A DNA stretch of 60,108 nt from Streptomyces sp. SID10853 (GCF_010548145.1 NZ_JAAGLN010000012.1:1-60108); one strand, 5' to 3'; counted from the stretch's first letter, positions 40,002 to 48,912 are shown. Numbers and translations are program-made. The notes: a model not told the origin generated them from the letters alone.

Positions 40002-40990
40002 TGTGCCTCCGTGGTGTCGAAGACCTCCGAGAACAGCCGGAGCCAGTTCTCCCCCATCACCTTCGTGACGGTGGTGTCGTCCAGGCCGGCGGATTGCAGG
40101 CCCTCGGTGACGGCGGGAAAGTCCTCCGGGCCGCCGAACCACCGCGGCCACGCGGGCCATTCGGGCTCGACCGGGTTGGCCGATGCGGGCCGCCAGCGCC
40201 CGTTGCGCAGCCAGACGACGAAGTCCTGCGACCAGTTCCGTGTGCAGTCGCTGCCGATCGCCACATGGTCGGGGCCGATCTCGTCGACCAGCCGGGCGAC
40301 CATCGTGCAGAACTGGTCACGGGTGGTCAGCTCGCCGCCCAGCACATTGGGGTACAGGCAGCATCCGATGACTCCGCCCCGTTCGGCCAGGGCCTTGATG
40401 ACGTCGGCCGGCTTGTTCCTCGGATGCTCGAAGAACCAGGTCGGGTTGGCGTGGGTGATGGCCACCGGACCCTCGGATGCCTCGATGGCATCGCGTGAGG
40501 TCCGGTTGCCGACGTGCGAGAGGTCGATGAGCATGCCGACCCGGTTCATCTCGTCCACGATGTGCCGCCCGAAGGCGGTCAGCCCGGAGTCGTGTGCGTC
40601 GTAGCAGGCGCCGCCGACCAGGTTCTGGATGTTGTACGTGAGCTGCGCGACGCGCACACCGAGCCGGTGGAACACCTCCACCAGCCGGTAGTCGTCACCG
40701 AAGGGCGAAGTGTTCTGGAAGCCGAGCAGCACCGCGACCCGGCCGGCGGCCTTCGCCGCCCGTATCTCATCGGCCGTCCCGGCGAGAACGACGACGTCCT
40801 GGTTGTCCCTGGCCAGCTGGTACCAGTCGGCGATCGCCCGGGTGGTCTCGCTCGGCCCTTCCCACACGGCACAGGTGGCGTTCACACCGGTGACACCGCC
40901 GGTACGGAGCTCTTCGAGCACCTTCCGGTCCCAGTTGTTGATCTCCAGGCCGTCCACGACGACCAGGTCCTCATGCGCGAGCGAACTCAC
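39998..40990 (-). CDS. M19 (membrane dipeptidase)-like protein with altered metal site
   Basis: This 330-aa amidohydrolase-fold protein matches the M19/renal dipeptidase pattern in its C-terminal two thirds: LSHVG (His159), ITHANP (His180), GSD (Asp248). The N-terminal HxD motif is replaced by DGLEIN (residues 13-18) and the bridging Glu position reads GFQN (Gln92). The same changes occur in dipeptidase-like proteins beside dimethylglycine genes in Pseudomonas, as I recall. Classical dizinc dipeptidase activity is therefore doubtful. GTG 40990 follows a near-perfect AAAGGAGG. Overlaps exist with both neighbours. Confidence 0.83.
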   Translation of the reverse strand: MSSLAHEDLVVVDGLEINNWDRKVLEELRTGGVTGVNATCAVWEGPSETTRAIADWYQLARDNQDVVVLAGTADEIRAAKAAGRVAVLLGFQNTSPFGDDYRLVEVFHRLGVRVAQLTYNIQNLVGGACYDAHDSGLTAFGRHIVDEMNRVGMLIDLSHVGNRTSRDAIEASEGPVAITHANPTWFFEHPRNKPADVIKALAERGGVIGCCLYPNVLGGELTTRDQFCTMVARLVDEIGPDHVAIGSDCTRNWSQDFVVWLRNGRWRPASANPVEPEWPAWPRWFGGPEDFPAVTEGLQSAGLDDTTVTKVMGENWLRLFSEVFDTTEAQ

Positions 40991-42726
40991 GGTGCCTCCT
41001 TTCGGGGTTTGCGGACGAAGAACCAGTCGTGGTCGGTCCCGGCCGCTGTGTCGGACGCCCGCGGGGCGCCGGAGAAGAGCGTGACCCGGAGCCAGTCGGT
41101 CGACTGCGGGCTGTAGTTGTCCATGCCGTACAGGGCCAGCTGGAACCGTTGCAGGTGCAGGGGCAGAAAGTCCTCGGCGAGCAGGTTGGCGCGCACTTCC
41201 GCGTACGGGAGCCCCGCGAGCGACTGGACCCGTCCGACCGCGCCGCGGTGCCACGGGTGCGCCAGCAGGAACTCTCCGACGAGCCGGCCGTCGTCCGCGC
41301 GCTCCAGGTCGCCGAGCAGCGCGGTCACCGCGCGGGCGATGTCGACCGGGTGCTCCACCTCCTCGCCGGGATCGGTGCCCCGCCGGCCGCGCCTGGGTTC
41401 CTCGTTGTCCTGCGACGAGAACCAGAAGTGCGCCTGCTGGCCGGGGTCGTCGAAGTCGAAACGGCGCACCCAGCCGTAGCGGTCGAGCACATCGGAGCGG
41501 AGCTCACCGCAGGTCTGCCCTGGCGTCACCTGGAGGGTCTGGTCGCAGTGGAGCAGGGCGTCGATGTCCGGGTCCAGCTCGTCGTGGACCTCGACCAGCA
41601 CCGAGTCGACGACTCCGCGCGCTTCCAGGCCGATCTCCCCGGCCGCCGTGTGCAGCTCGTGCCAGGCCCGGTCGGTCGGGTGTCCCAGGATCGAGCCGGT
41701 GGCGAGGTATTCGGCGAGCAGTTCCGCCACCTTGTCGAGCTGCCCGGCCAGTTCGGGGCCCGGCAGATAGGGCGCGGTGGCCAGGGTGTCCCGTTCGCGG
41801 TAGTACGCGCGTGCCCGGTCGATGAGCAGCCGCACCCGCGCCGTACGCGCGTCCTGCGGTGAGGTGGTCCGGCCGAGGGCGTACGCGAGAGGGAGTTCAC
41901 GCACCGCGCACCACGCGTCGAGCACCTGCGGGTGGTTGATGACATAGGGGACCATGCCCAGGCCGGTGGCGTTGCCGAGCCCCAGGAAGCAGCGCCAGTC
42001 GCCGTCCAGCACCACGGCATCCGGGCTCTTCGCGGCGGCGCAGTGTTCGACCAGGTCGTAGCTGAGTTCGCGCAGCAGCCACGCGGTCAGCATCTGCGAC
42101 CGGTAGGGCAGCCGCAGCGGGTGGTCCGCGGGCAGCCGGCCGTAGTCGGCGAGGCCGAATTTGCCGTTGCTGTAGAAGGCGGTGCTGCGCAGCACGTACG
42201 CGGCGTCGCCCAGTTCGGCGGGATCGGGCTGCCGGCCTTCGGCGAGCCGGTCCACCACGTAGTCGAAGAACCGCCTGCTGCGGTTGGCGCGTGTCCACAC
42301 CAGGGTCGCGGCATCGGCGCGGCCCTTCTCCTGCCCCGGCACCTGTGCCCGCAGTTCCGCGTGCCGCGTCTCGTTCCAGGGGCCTTCGACCAGGGCGGCG
42401 GTGATGTCCCACGCGTCGGCGACGACCCTGTCCGTACGCTGCCCGTCGGGCAGGACCGTGGAGAAGACGGCAAGCCGCAGCTCATGGCCTTCGGCGTCGA
42501 TCCGGTAGACGGCTTCGCCTCGGCCCTGGGCGTCGATGTCCCAGGTCTCGCGGGTCACGGTCCAGCGCTGTGCCGCGGCGACGCGGAGGAAGGAGCGGGC
42601 GAAGCTGTGCCGGGTGTGGCGGGCGGACCCCAGGTCCTCGGGGTCGAGGACCTGGTCCGCCGGGCGGGCCGACTGCTGGGCCCGGCGCAGCCGTTCGGTC
42701 GGGCGCGGCCGTGGCCCGCCGGTCAC
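40987..42726 (-). CDS. Unknown 579-aa protein of the LysR-divergent operon
   Basis: GTG 42726 overlaps the aldehyde dehydrogenase stop and the stop overlaps the dipeptidase-like start, both as GTGA, so the frame is certain. A longer frame to 43383 is only a shadow of the dehydrogenase gene. The soluble protein has an N-terminal alpha/beta region (ARSFLRVAAAQRWTVTRETWDI, residues about 39-60), a His/Asp/Arg-rich helical centre and a C-terminal region with RFDFDDPGQQAHFWFSSQDNEEP. No known domain is recognised. It is probably a pathway enzyme because of its size and tight coupling. Confidence 0.8.
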   Translation of the reverse strand: MTGGPRPRPTERLRRAQQSARPADQVLDPEDLGSARHTRHSFARSFLRVAAAQRWTVTRETWDIDAQGRGEAVYRIDAEGHELRLAVFSTVLPDGQRTDRVVADAWDITAALVEGPWNETRHAELRAQVPGQEKGRADAATLVWTRANRSRRFFDYVVDRLAEGRQPDPAELGDAAYVLRSTAFYSNGKFGLADYGRLPADHPLRLPYRSQMLTAWLLRELSYDLVEHCAAAKSPDAVVLDGDWRCFLGLGNATGLGMVPYVINHPQVLDAWCAVRELPLAYALGRTTSPQDARTARVRLLIDRARAYYRERDTLATAPYLPGPELAGQLDKVAELLAEYLATGSILGHPTDRAWHELHTAAGEIGLEARGVVDSVLVEVHDELDPDIDALLHCDQTLQVTPGQTCGELRSDVLDRYGWVRRFDFDDPGQQAHFWFSSQDNEEPRRGRRGTDPGEEVEHPVDIARAVTALLGDLERADDGRLVGEFLLAHPWHRGAVGRVQSLAGLPYAEVRANLLAEDFLPLHLQRFQLALYGMDNYSPQSTDWLRVTLFSGAPRASDTAAGTDHDWFFVRKPRKEAP

Positions 42727-44252
42727 GACCGGCTCCGGGCCGGAGTACCGGTACGCAGGTACGCCGTCTTGGACCAGGTGAAGAACTCGGCGCCGCTGTC
42801 GCCGTTCTGCTCGCGCGGGGCCGGGAAGGAGGAGTCCCTGAGTCCGCCGAACGGCGCGTGCAGCTCCGATCCGGTGGTGGGCGCGTTCGCCTTGACCAGC
42901 CCGGCGTCCAGCTCTTCGACGCAGCGCCGTACGGCCCGCTCGTCGCAGGTGAACACCGCTGCCGTGAGGCCGAACCTGGTGCCGTTCGCGATGCGGATCG
43001 CCTCGTCCAGATCGGCCGCGCGCACCAGGGTGGTGACGGGTCCGAATACCTCTTCGTGACAGATCGTCAGGCCGGGGTGGCCGGCGAGGAGCGTGGGAGG
43101 GTAGTAGCAGCTTCCGTCGGACGCGGAACCGGAGGCGGGCCCGGACGCGGGCCCGGATGCGGGGCCTGCGTCGGCGCGTGCGAGCACCTGGGCGCCTTCC
43201 GACAGGGCCTGCTCGACCGCCGATTCGACCTCCTGCCGTGCCTTGTTCGAGACCAGGGGACCGATCCCCACACCGTCGGCCAGGCCGTCGCCGACCACCA
43301 GGGCCTCGATCCGGCTCTTCAGTTCGGGCACAAGGGCGTCGTACGCCTCTGCGACGGCGATGATCCGGCGCGTCCCGGTGCACTTCTGGCCGGTGCTGCC
43401 CATCGCGCCGGCCACCAGGTCGGCGGCGGCCGCTGCCGGGTCGGCGTCGGGCAGCACGATGGCCGCGTTGTGGCCGCCGAGTTCCATCTGGACCTTGGCT
43501 CCGCGCGGGACCGCTGCCGCCTGAATGGACCGGCCGACGGTCACCGACCCGGTGAAGGTCACCCCCGCGATCTCCTCGCGGGCCACCAGCGCCGCGCCGA
43601 CGCTGCCGGGTGCGAGGAGAAGGTTCAGCACACCGGCCGGCACTCCCGCGTCGGCCAGGACCCGGGCGAAGGCGGCGGCCACGGCGACGGTGTCACTGGC
43701 CGGTTTCCAGATGACCGCGTTGCCCCACAGCAGGGCGGGGGCGATCTTCCACGCCGGGATCTGCAGCGGGAAATTCCACGGGGTGATCGCGGCGACGGTC
43801 CCCAGAGGGCGCCTGAGGGTACGGATGATCTCCTCGGGGTGGGCCGACGGGAAGGTGGCGCCGTCCGCCGCACGGGCCCGGGAGGCGTGGTAGTAGAGGG
43901 TCTCGACCGAGGCGCCGACCTCGGCGCGGGACTCCGGGAGGGTCTTGCCCTCCTCGCGCGTCATCAGCAGCGCGATCTCCTCGGCGCGGTCCGCGAGCAG
44001 CGCGGCCGCCCGGCGCAGGACCAGACCGCGCTGGATCAGCCCCTGCGCCGACCAGTCCGGCTGCGCCGCCTGCGCGGCGGTGACCGCCTGGTCAAGGAGC
44101 GTCTTGCCTGCCGTCCGGTACACGGCGACGGCCCGGTCCGGGTGCGCGGGGTCGGTGCTGTACGCCTCGGCACCCTCGCCGTCCACCCACTCTCCCGCGA
44201 CGAGATGCCGCAGCGTCGTCGGGCGGTCAGGGGTGTTCGGAATGTCCGGCAC
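42723..44252 (-). CDS. Aldehyde dehydrogenase (KGSADH/succinate-semialdehyde-type)
   Basis: This 509-aa NAD(P)-dependent ALDH has the full set: oxyanion Asn160 in TPWNFP, general base Glu257 in MELGGHNA, nucleophile Cys291 in GQKCTGT, and FGPVTTLV. The GQKCTxTRR context is typical of alpha-ketoglutarate-semialdehyde dehydrogenases. A low-complexity insert of GPAS tetrapeptide repeats lies at about residues 365-385. GTG 44252 has GAGGAG 7 nt upstream and is preferred over TTG 44291. It is the first gene of the unit, divergent from LysR. Confidence 0.9.
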   Translation of the reverse strand: MPDIPNTPDRPTTLRHLVAGEWVDGEGAEAYSTDPAHPDRAVAVYRTAGKTLLDQAVTAAQAAQPDWSAQGLIQRGLVLRRAAALLADRAEEIALLMTREEGKTLPESRAEVGASVETLYYHASRARAADGATFPSAHPEEIIRTLRRPLGTVAAITPWNFPLQIPAWKIAPALLWGNAVIWKPASDTVAVAAAFARVLADAGVPAGVLNLLLAPGSVGAALVAREEIAGVTFTGSVTVGRSIQAAAVPRGAKVQMELGGHNAAIVLPDADPAAAAADLVAGAMGSTGQKCTGTRRIIAVAEAYDALVPELKSRIEALVVGDGLADGVGIGPLVSNKARQEVESAVEQALSEGAQVLARADAGPASGPASGPASGSASDGSCYYPPTLLAGHPGLTICHEEVFGPVTTLVRAADLDEAIRIANGTRFGLTAAVFTCDERAVRRCVEELDAGLVKANAPTTGSELHAPFGGLRDSSFPAPREQNGDSGAEFFTWSKTAYLRTGTPARSRS

Positions 44253-44321
44253 GGCGGAGCTCCTCGGTGTTCGACAGCGGCTTCGCGTCAAACGTTAAGC
44301 AGTCACCGGACACGAGAGAAG

Positions 44322-44360
44322 TATCTATTGCCTTTGCATTGATAGGCTGCAAGTATCAAT
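44322..44360. promoter_or_regulatory. LysR-type operator between lysR and the operon
   Basis: ATTGATA and TATCAAT form a perfect 7-bp inverted repeat around 9 nt (44338-44360), containing the T-N11-A core of LysR sites. A second imperfect copy shares its left arm (TATC at 44322-44325 with GATA at 44341-44344). The last base is 3 nt before the lysR ATG, leaving no Shine-Dalgarno. Autorepression and operon activation are inferred. Confidence 0.7.
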
Positions 44361-44363
44361 CGC

Positions 44364-45257
44364 ATGGAGCTCCGTCAACTCCGGTACTTCATTGCCGTCG
44401 CAACGGAAATGAACTTCCGCCGTGCCGCCGAGCGGCTGCACATCGCCCAGCCGGCACTGAGCCAGCAGATCAGCAAGTTCGAGAAGGAACTGCGGACGCC
44501 GCTGTTCCGCCGGACCACGCGCAGCGTCGAGCTGACCGAAGCCGGCCGGGTGCTGCTGGCTCAGGGGCGCCGGGTGCTGGCCGAGGCCGATCACGCGCTG
44601 TCCGCCGTCGGGCATGCCGCGCACGGCGACATCGGCCTGCTGCGGATCGGCTTCGTCAGCTCGGCCGCGCTGAGCATCGTGCCGCGCAGTGTGCTGGCGA
44701 TGCAGCAGTCCTGGCCGGGTCTGCACCTGGAACTGGCCGAGGCCACGACCGACGCACAGCTGGAGTCGATCGGCGAGGGCCGCCTCGACGTGGGAATCGC
44801 CCGCGAGATGGACGCGGCGGACGGTCTTGTCGTCCGGCGCATCCACCGCGAGCGGCTCATCGTCGCCGTGCACGAGTCCCACCGGCTGGCCGGCCGCAGC
44901 TCCGTGGAGCTGGCCGACCTCGCGGGAGAACCGTTCCTCACCTTCCCCCGGCACCAGGTGTCACGTCTGTACGACCACATCGCCGCGCTGTGCCACCACG
45001 CAGGACTGCGGCTCGAAACCGCCCAGGAGGCAGTGCAGTTCCCGACCCTGCTGGGGCTCGTCGCCGCCAACACGGGCGTCACCATCGTTCCCGACTGCCT
45101 GCGGGTCCTGCGGCTTCCCGCCCTGCGGTACGTGCCGTTGACCGACCCTCTCGCCTATTCCACGGTCTCCGCCGTGTGCCGCGCGGACCGGCAGAACACT
45201 CCCTCGGTGCGCAACTTCCTTGCCACGGTGGCGGATCTGCGATTCGGCGACATGTGA
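44364..45257 (+). CDS. LysR family transcriptional regulator
   Basis: This 297-aa protein has the LysR winged HTH at residues 1-60 (MELRQLRYFIAVATEMNFRRAAERLHIAQPALSQQI) and a periplasmic-binding-type effector domain from about residue 90. The benzoate/catechol-type features (LRIGFVSSAAL, VGIAREMDAADGL) place it near CatR/BenM-like LTTRs. It is divergent from the aldehyde dehydrogenase operon, 111 bp away, and should activate it on binding a pathway intermediate. The message may be leaderless. Confidence 0.9.
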   Translation: MELRQLRYFIAVATEMNFRRAAERLHIAQPALSQQISKFEKELRTPLFRRTTRSVELTEAGRVLLAQGRRVLAEADHALSAVGHAAHGDIGLLRIGFVSSAALSIVPRSVLAMQQSWPGLHLELAEATTDAQLESIGEGRLDVGIAREMDAADGLVVRRIHRERLIVAVHESHRLAGRSSVELADLAGEPFLTFPRHQVSRLYDHIAALCHHAGLRLETAQEAVQFPTLLGLVAANTGVTIVPDCLRVLRLPALRYVPLTDPLAYSTVSAVCRADRQNTPSVRNFLATVADLRFGDM

Positions 45258-45270
45258 GCGGGGACGGTCA

Positions 45271-46794
45271 TCAGGCGTCCGCCACCCAGCTGCCGTGGAA
45301 ACCGAGCGGCACCCGGCCCGGCAGCTGGATACGGGCCTGCGGGTGCCCGGTGAAGTCCTGCGCCGAGAGGATCACCAGGTCGGTCGCTCCGCGCTCCGGG
45401 TCGTTCACATAGGCCAGGACGTACCCGTCGTCCTCGTCCCGTGCGCCCCGGCGCGCCACGAAGACCGGCTCGCTGACGGCCGCGCCCCTCGGGAAGCGGT
45501 GCACCTGCGTACTGCCGCGCAGCATGTCGTGTTTCACCAGGCAGTTGGTGAACGTGTCGTCCGGCGGCACCCCGTCGACCGTCCCGTACGCGACCCACAT
45601 CTCGGCGGCACTGGCGGTGTAGGCGAAGCGGTGCCTGCGGGACACCAGCGATTCGTTGATCCGGGGGAACTCCTGCGGGCGGTCGTCGAGCCGGGTGGCG
45701 GCCACCCGCCCGCTGTCCGGATCGATCGTCCACCGGTTGACCGTGGGCGTGCCGGTCGCGGAGGGCCCGCCGTTGCCCCGGCCCGCCGCATAGAACGGTG
45801 CGGGCATCGAGGTGAACTCCAGCACCACGGTGTCGCCCTGGTCGTACGCGTTCAGAGTGTGCGAGTAGTAGACCGGGTCGATCTCGAACCACCGTGTGGC
45901 GCCGCCCGTCCTGGGCAGCAGGCCCAGCCGCATCGGGTGCCTGTCGTTCCAGCTGTACGGCACGGCCGCGCCCGCCCCCGCGGCCGCCGCGTCGAAGGTG
46001 ACCGGCACATCCACGAGCACCACATACGTCCCGGTGAGCGCGAAGTCGTGCATCATCGGCGCGCCGGCCACCGGGATCCTGGTGGACCGCGCCACCCGGC
46101 CGGTCCGGTCGATCATGATGTGCCGGACGTGGTCCCACGTCGGGTAGTACGCCACCGCGTGCAGTTCGTCGGCAGCCGCGTCGTATTTGGTGTGCGCGGT
46201 GAACGCGCCCTCCAGCGTGGACCGGAAGTCGTACGGGCGCACCGTGTTCAGCTCGCCGTCCAGCTCGTACGGCAGCGGTCCGCTCTCCTGGAGCGCCAGG
46301 ATGCGCCCCTTGTACGGGATCACGTGCGTGTTGGCGGCGAAGTCGTCGGGCGGCACCTCTCCCCGGTACTTCTCGCCCAGCTTCTTCGCCACCTGCGAGG
46401 AGCGCACCCAGCGATTGCGGTACCACTCGGCCCGCCCGTCGCGCAGCCGCACCCCGTGGACCATTCCGTCGCCCAGCATCCAGTGGTGCGCCCGCGGGTC
46501 CTCGATGCCGAGCGCGTTGGGCCCGGTGCGCAGATAGCGGCCGTCGAGGTCACGCGGCACCCGGCCGGTCACCTTGAGGCCGTACTCGGTCAGTTCCTCG
46601 GTGACGGGCGCGAACGCGCCCTCCAGGAAGGGGAACGACCGCGCCCCCTCCCCCGACCCCGGGTCCGCCGTGGATGCCGGGTCCGCCGCGGACGCCGACG
46701 AGACGCAGGGGCCGAGCCCGAGACCCCCGACCACGCTCCCCGCCGCCGTGAGCGCCGCGCCCTGCAGAATCCTCCGCCGCGTATGACTGGCCAT
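45271..46794 (-). CDS. Carotenoid oxygenase family dioxygenase, Tat-exported
   Basis: This 507-aa protein has a twin-arginine signal (HTRRRILQGA at residues 4-13, then a hydrophobic stretch ending ASA). The seven-bladed propeller iron ligands are His201 (FTAHTK), His249 (MMHDFA), His312 (YYSHTLNAY) and His500 (GFHGSW), as in carotenoid cleavage oxygenases. Export by Tat would suit a metalloprotein folded in the cytosol; family members also cleave stilbenes and lignin-related alkenes, which fits an extracellular role. ATG 46794 has a purine-rich upstream stretch. It converges with lysR with a 13-bp gap. Confidence 0.87.
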   Translation of the reverse strand: MASHTRRRILQGAALTAAGSVVGGLGLGPCVSSASAADPASTADPGSGEGARSFPFLEGAFAPVTEELTEYGLKVTGRVPRDLDGRYLRTGPNALGIEDPRAHHWMLGDGMVHGVRLRDGRAEWYRNRWVRSSQVAKKLGEKYRGEVPPDDFAANTHVIPYKGRILALQESGPLPYELDGELNTVRPYDFRSTLEGAFTAHTKYDAAADELHAVAYYPTWDHVRHIMIDRTGRVARSTRIPVAGAPMMHDFALTGTYVVLVDVPVTFDAAAAGAGAAVPYSWNDRHPMRLGLLPRTGGATRWFEIDPVYYSHTLNAYDQGDTVVLEFTSMPAPFYAAGRGNGGPSATGTPTVNRWTIDPDSGRVAATRLDDRPQEFPRINESLVSRRHRFAYTASAAEMWVAYGTVDGVPPDDTFTNCLVKHDMLRGSTQVHRFPRGAAVSEPVFVARRGARDEDDGYVLAYVNDPERGATDLVILSAQDFTGHPQARIQLPGRVPLGFHGSWVADA

Positions 46795-47002
46795 CCCGCT
46801 CTCCCCCTTCGTGGCCGACGGCCGGCAGCGGTCTGCCGGACCTTCCGTCGGTGACAGGGAAAGCGTGCTCCGAACAGCGCGGCGCGTCAGGAGGCTTGGG
46901 ACCCGGATCCGGGGTGGTGCCCGCACCACCCCCGTGTTGGACATGACCGCAGATCAAGTTCACTATCGTCCCATAGCGTTGAGACCTGAGGGAGAGATTC
47001 CG

Positions 47003-47857
47003 TTGCCGTCACCGGACGAGTGGATGAGCCACACCGACGCGCGTGCGCCGATCGACCTGCGTACCGACCGGGCCCATCCGGCCCGCATCTACGACGTCTT
47101 CCTGGGTGGCAAGACGAACTATCCGGCCGACCGGGCCATGGCCGCGACCGTGGCGGAGAAGATGCCGTCGGTCCAGCTGGCCGCCCGGCTCAACAGGGAG
47201 TTCGTCCTGCGGGCCGTGCGGTATCTCGCCGGTGAGGCGGGCGTCCGCCAGTTCCTCGACATCGGCACGGGCATACCGACCTCACCCAATCTGCACGAGG
47301 TCGCGCAGGAAACCGCGCCTGAATCCCGTGTGGTGTACGCGGACAACGATCCGATCGTCCTCGCCCACTCCCGGGCGCTCCATGTCAGCAGCGCGGTCGG
47401 CCGTACCGCCTATATCCAGGCCGACTTCACCGATCCGGAAGCGATCCTGGCCTCCGCCGAGCTGCGCGACACACTCGACCTCGGGCAGCCGGTGGCCCTG
47501 ACGATGGGCCTGCTGCTGCACTGGATCGACCCCAAGGACGAGCCGCATGCCGTCGTCCGGCGTCTGATGGACGCCCTGCCCGTCGGCAGCTGTCTGATGA
47601 TATCGGTGTTCGCACGGGAGCTGGCGGGTGGTTCGGCCACTCTGCAGGACGATTTCGCGGCCGAGGGCACGGCCCTGCGGCCCCTCACCCGGGACGAAAC
47701 GCTGCGCTTCTTCGACGGCACGGAACTGATCGATCCAGGTCTGGTCGCGCCCCACGAGTGGCGGCCCAGGACGGACGTACCCGAGATCGGCGATCCGGCC
47801 GCCGGGCCGGGCGCCGCGTCGGCACCGATCTGGGCGGGGCTCGGAGTGAAGAAGTAG
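47003..47857 (+). CDS. DUF574/SAV2177-type SAM-dependent methyltransferase
   Basis: The product is 284 aa. IDLRTDRAHPARIYDVFLGGKTNYPADR is the hallmark opening of the large Streptomyces family, followed by QFLDIGTGIPTSPNLHEVAQ, the SAM motif, and LLLHWIDP. Start choice: TTG 47003 has GGGAGAG 6 nt upstream; ATG 46943 gives 20 more residues without a site and ATG 47024 is also possible. Many streptomycetes carry dozens of paralogues next to regulators. The target is unknown. Confidence 0.85.
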   Translation: MPSPDEWMSHTDARAPIDLRTDRAHPARIYDVFLGGKTNYPADRAMAATVAEKMPSVQLAARLNREFVLRAVRYLAGEAGVRQFLDIGTGIPTSPNLHEVAQETAPESRVVYADNDPIVLAHSRALHVSSAVGRTAYIQADFTDPEAILASAELRDTLDLGQPVALTMGLLLHWIDPKDEPHAVVRRLMDALPVGSCLMISVFARELAGGSATLQDDFAAEGTALRPLTRDETLRFFDGTELIDPGLVAPHEWRPRTDVPEIGDPAAGPGAASAPIWAGLGVKK

Positions 47858-47955
47858 GGCGACCCCGAGAGCGCCGGGAACACCGAGAATCCCGGGCTCA
47901 CTCCGGAACCACACCCGGCCAGCCCCGAAAGGCCCGCCGGGCCCCCGCTCCGTCC

Positions 47956-48483
47956 TCAGCTGTCGCAGGTGCCCCGGTCCGTGGCTTCCAGGGCGAAGTC
48001 AGCCACGAGGTTCTGCTCGTCGACCGCGAACCGGTACCGCTCGTCCTGGGTGCCGCCGGGGACGGGGGTCTCGAAGATGTAGTCGCCGACCTTCGTGAGC
48101 TGGGGGTAGGCGGCCTTGACTCGGTCGAGGCCGGTGCCCATGGTGACCCCTTCGGGGGTGTGGATCAGGTTCGTCCCGGTGATCACCACCACGCCCTTGC
48201 GCGGCTCGACGAAGACACCGCCGCCGAGGTTCGGCTTTCCCTCGCTCGCGGCGAGGCGGTAGAAGTCGCAGCCGGGCGTGGTCTGTTTGTTCACCAGCAG
48301 GCCGGTCTTCTCCGCGTCGCTTTCGGACTGCCCGAGCCTGAGTCCCTTGTAGCCGTCGGGACCCAGCACACCGCCGGGCGCCGCGGACGTCCCGCTCGCC
48401 GCGGTGGCCGTGGCGGTGGCCAGGGTGCCGAGCAGCAGGAGGCCGGCTGCCGCCGCGGTCGCGGCCTTGGTGAGGCGCTTCAT
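47956..48483 (-). CDS. Secreted protein of unknown function
   Basis: The 175-aa product has a Sec signal peptide (KRLTKAATAAAAGLLLLGTLATATATA) and a mature domain starting GPDGYKGLRLGQSESDAEKTGLL, with a Cys pair (PGCDFYRL and the C-terminal GTCDS). The LGQS-DAEKTG pattern is common in small actinobacterial secreted proteins without known function. It ends close to the convergent methyltransferase gene. Confidence 0.75.
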   Translation of the reverse strand: MKRLTKAATAAAAGLLLLGTLATATATAASGTSAAPGGVLGPDGYKGLRLGQSESDAEKTGLLVNKQTTPGCDFYRLAASEGKPNLGGGVFVEPRKGVVVITGTNLIHTPEGVTMGTGLDRVKAAYPQLTKVGDYIFETPVPGGTQDERYRFAVDEQNLVADFALEATDRGTCDS

Positions 48484-48699
48484 CGTGAGTGCTCCGTCCT
48501 TCTCGGGGCGCGGGCCGCGCTCTGCCGCACGGCCGCCGCGCCGGGGCCTGGGGTGGCCCCTGCCTGTGCAGTATGTGCCCGGTTGATCACGGGACAGCGG
48601 CATTTAGGCCATCCGGACCCGGAGGGCCGGTGTCTCACGCCGCGGTCCACGACCGGTCCGCGATGTGGGCGGATGCCTCCGCGGAGGGACATCTCGGCC

Positions 48700-48912
48700 T
48701 AGGCTGGCGGGTGCAACTGGTTCGCCCCGTCCGCCAGGCGGGATGCGTCGTAAGAGGGAACCCGGTGGAAATCCGGGACTGCCCCGCAGCGGTGAGTGGG
48801 AACGACCGCCGTCATACGCACTGGGCCCGGCCGGGTCTGGGAAGCGACGGCCAGTAGGTGGATGCCCTTCCGGGTGCCCGCGCCCACAAGTCCGAAGACC
48901 TGCCCGTTGCCC
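48700..48912 (+). ncRNA. Cobalamin (B12) riboswitch
   Basis: The 5' region of metE holds the conserved B12-element core: GAACCCGGTGGAAATCCGGG then ACTGCCCCGCAGCGGTGAG (48757-48796), a GGGAAGCGACGGCCAGTAGG-type segment near 48840, and the terminal CAAGTCCGAAGACCTGCC (48888-48905). Boundaries are approximate. With B12 present the element would shut off metE, since MetH can then make methionine. This arrangement is established in Streptomyces. Confidence 0.93.

Noticed and set aside
42727..43383. Extension of the 579-aa protein to 798 aa
   Set aside because: It lies opposite-frame over the aldehyde dehydrogenase and the GTGA overlap at 42723-42726 marks the true start.
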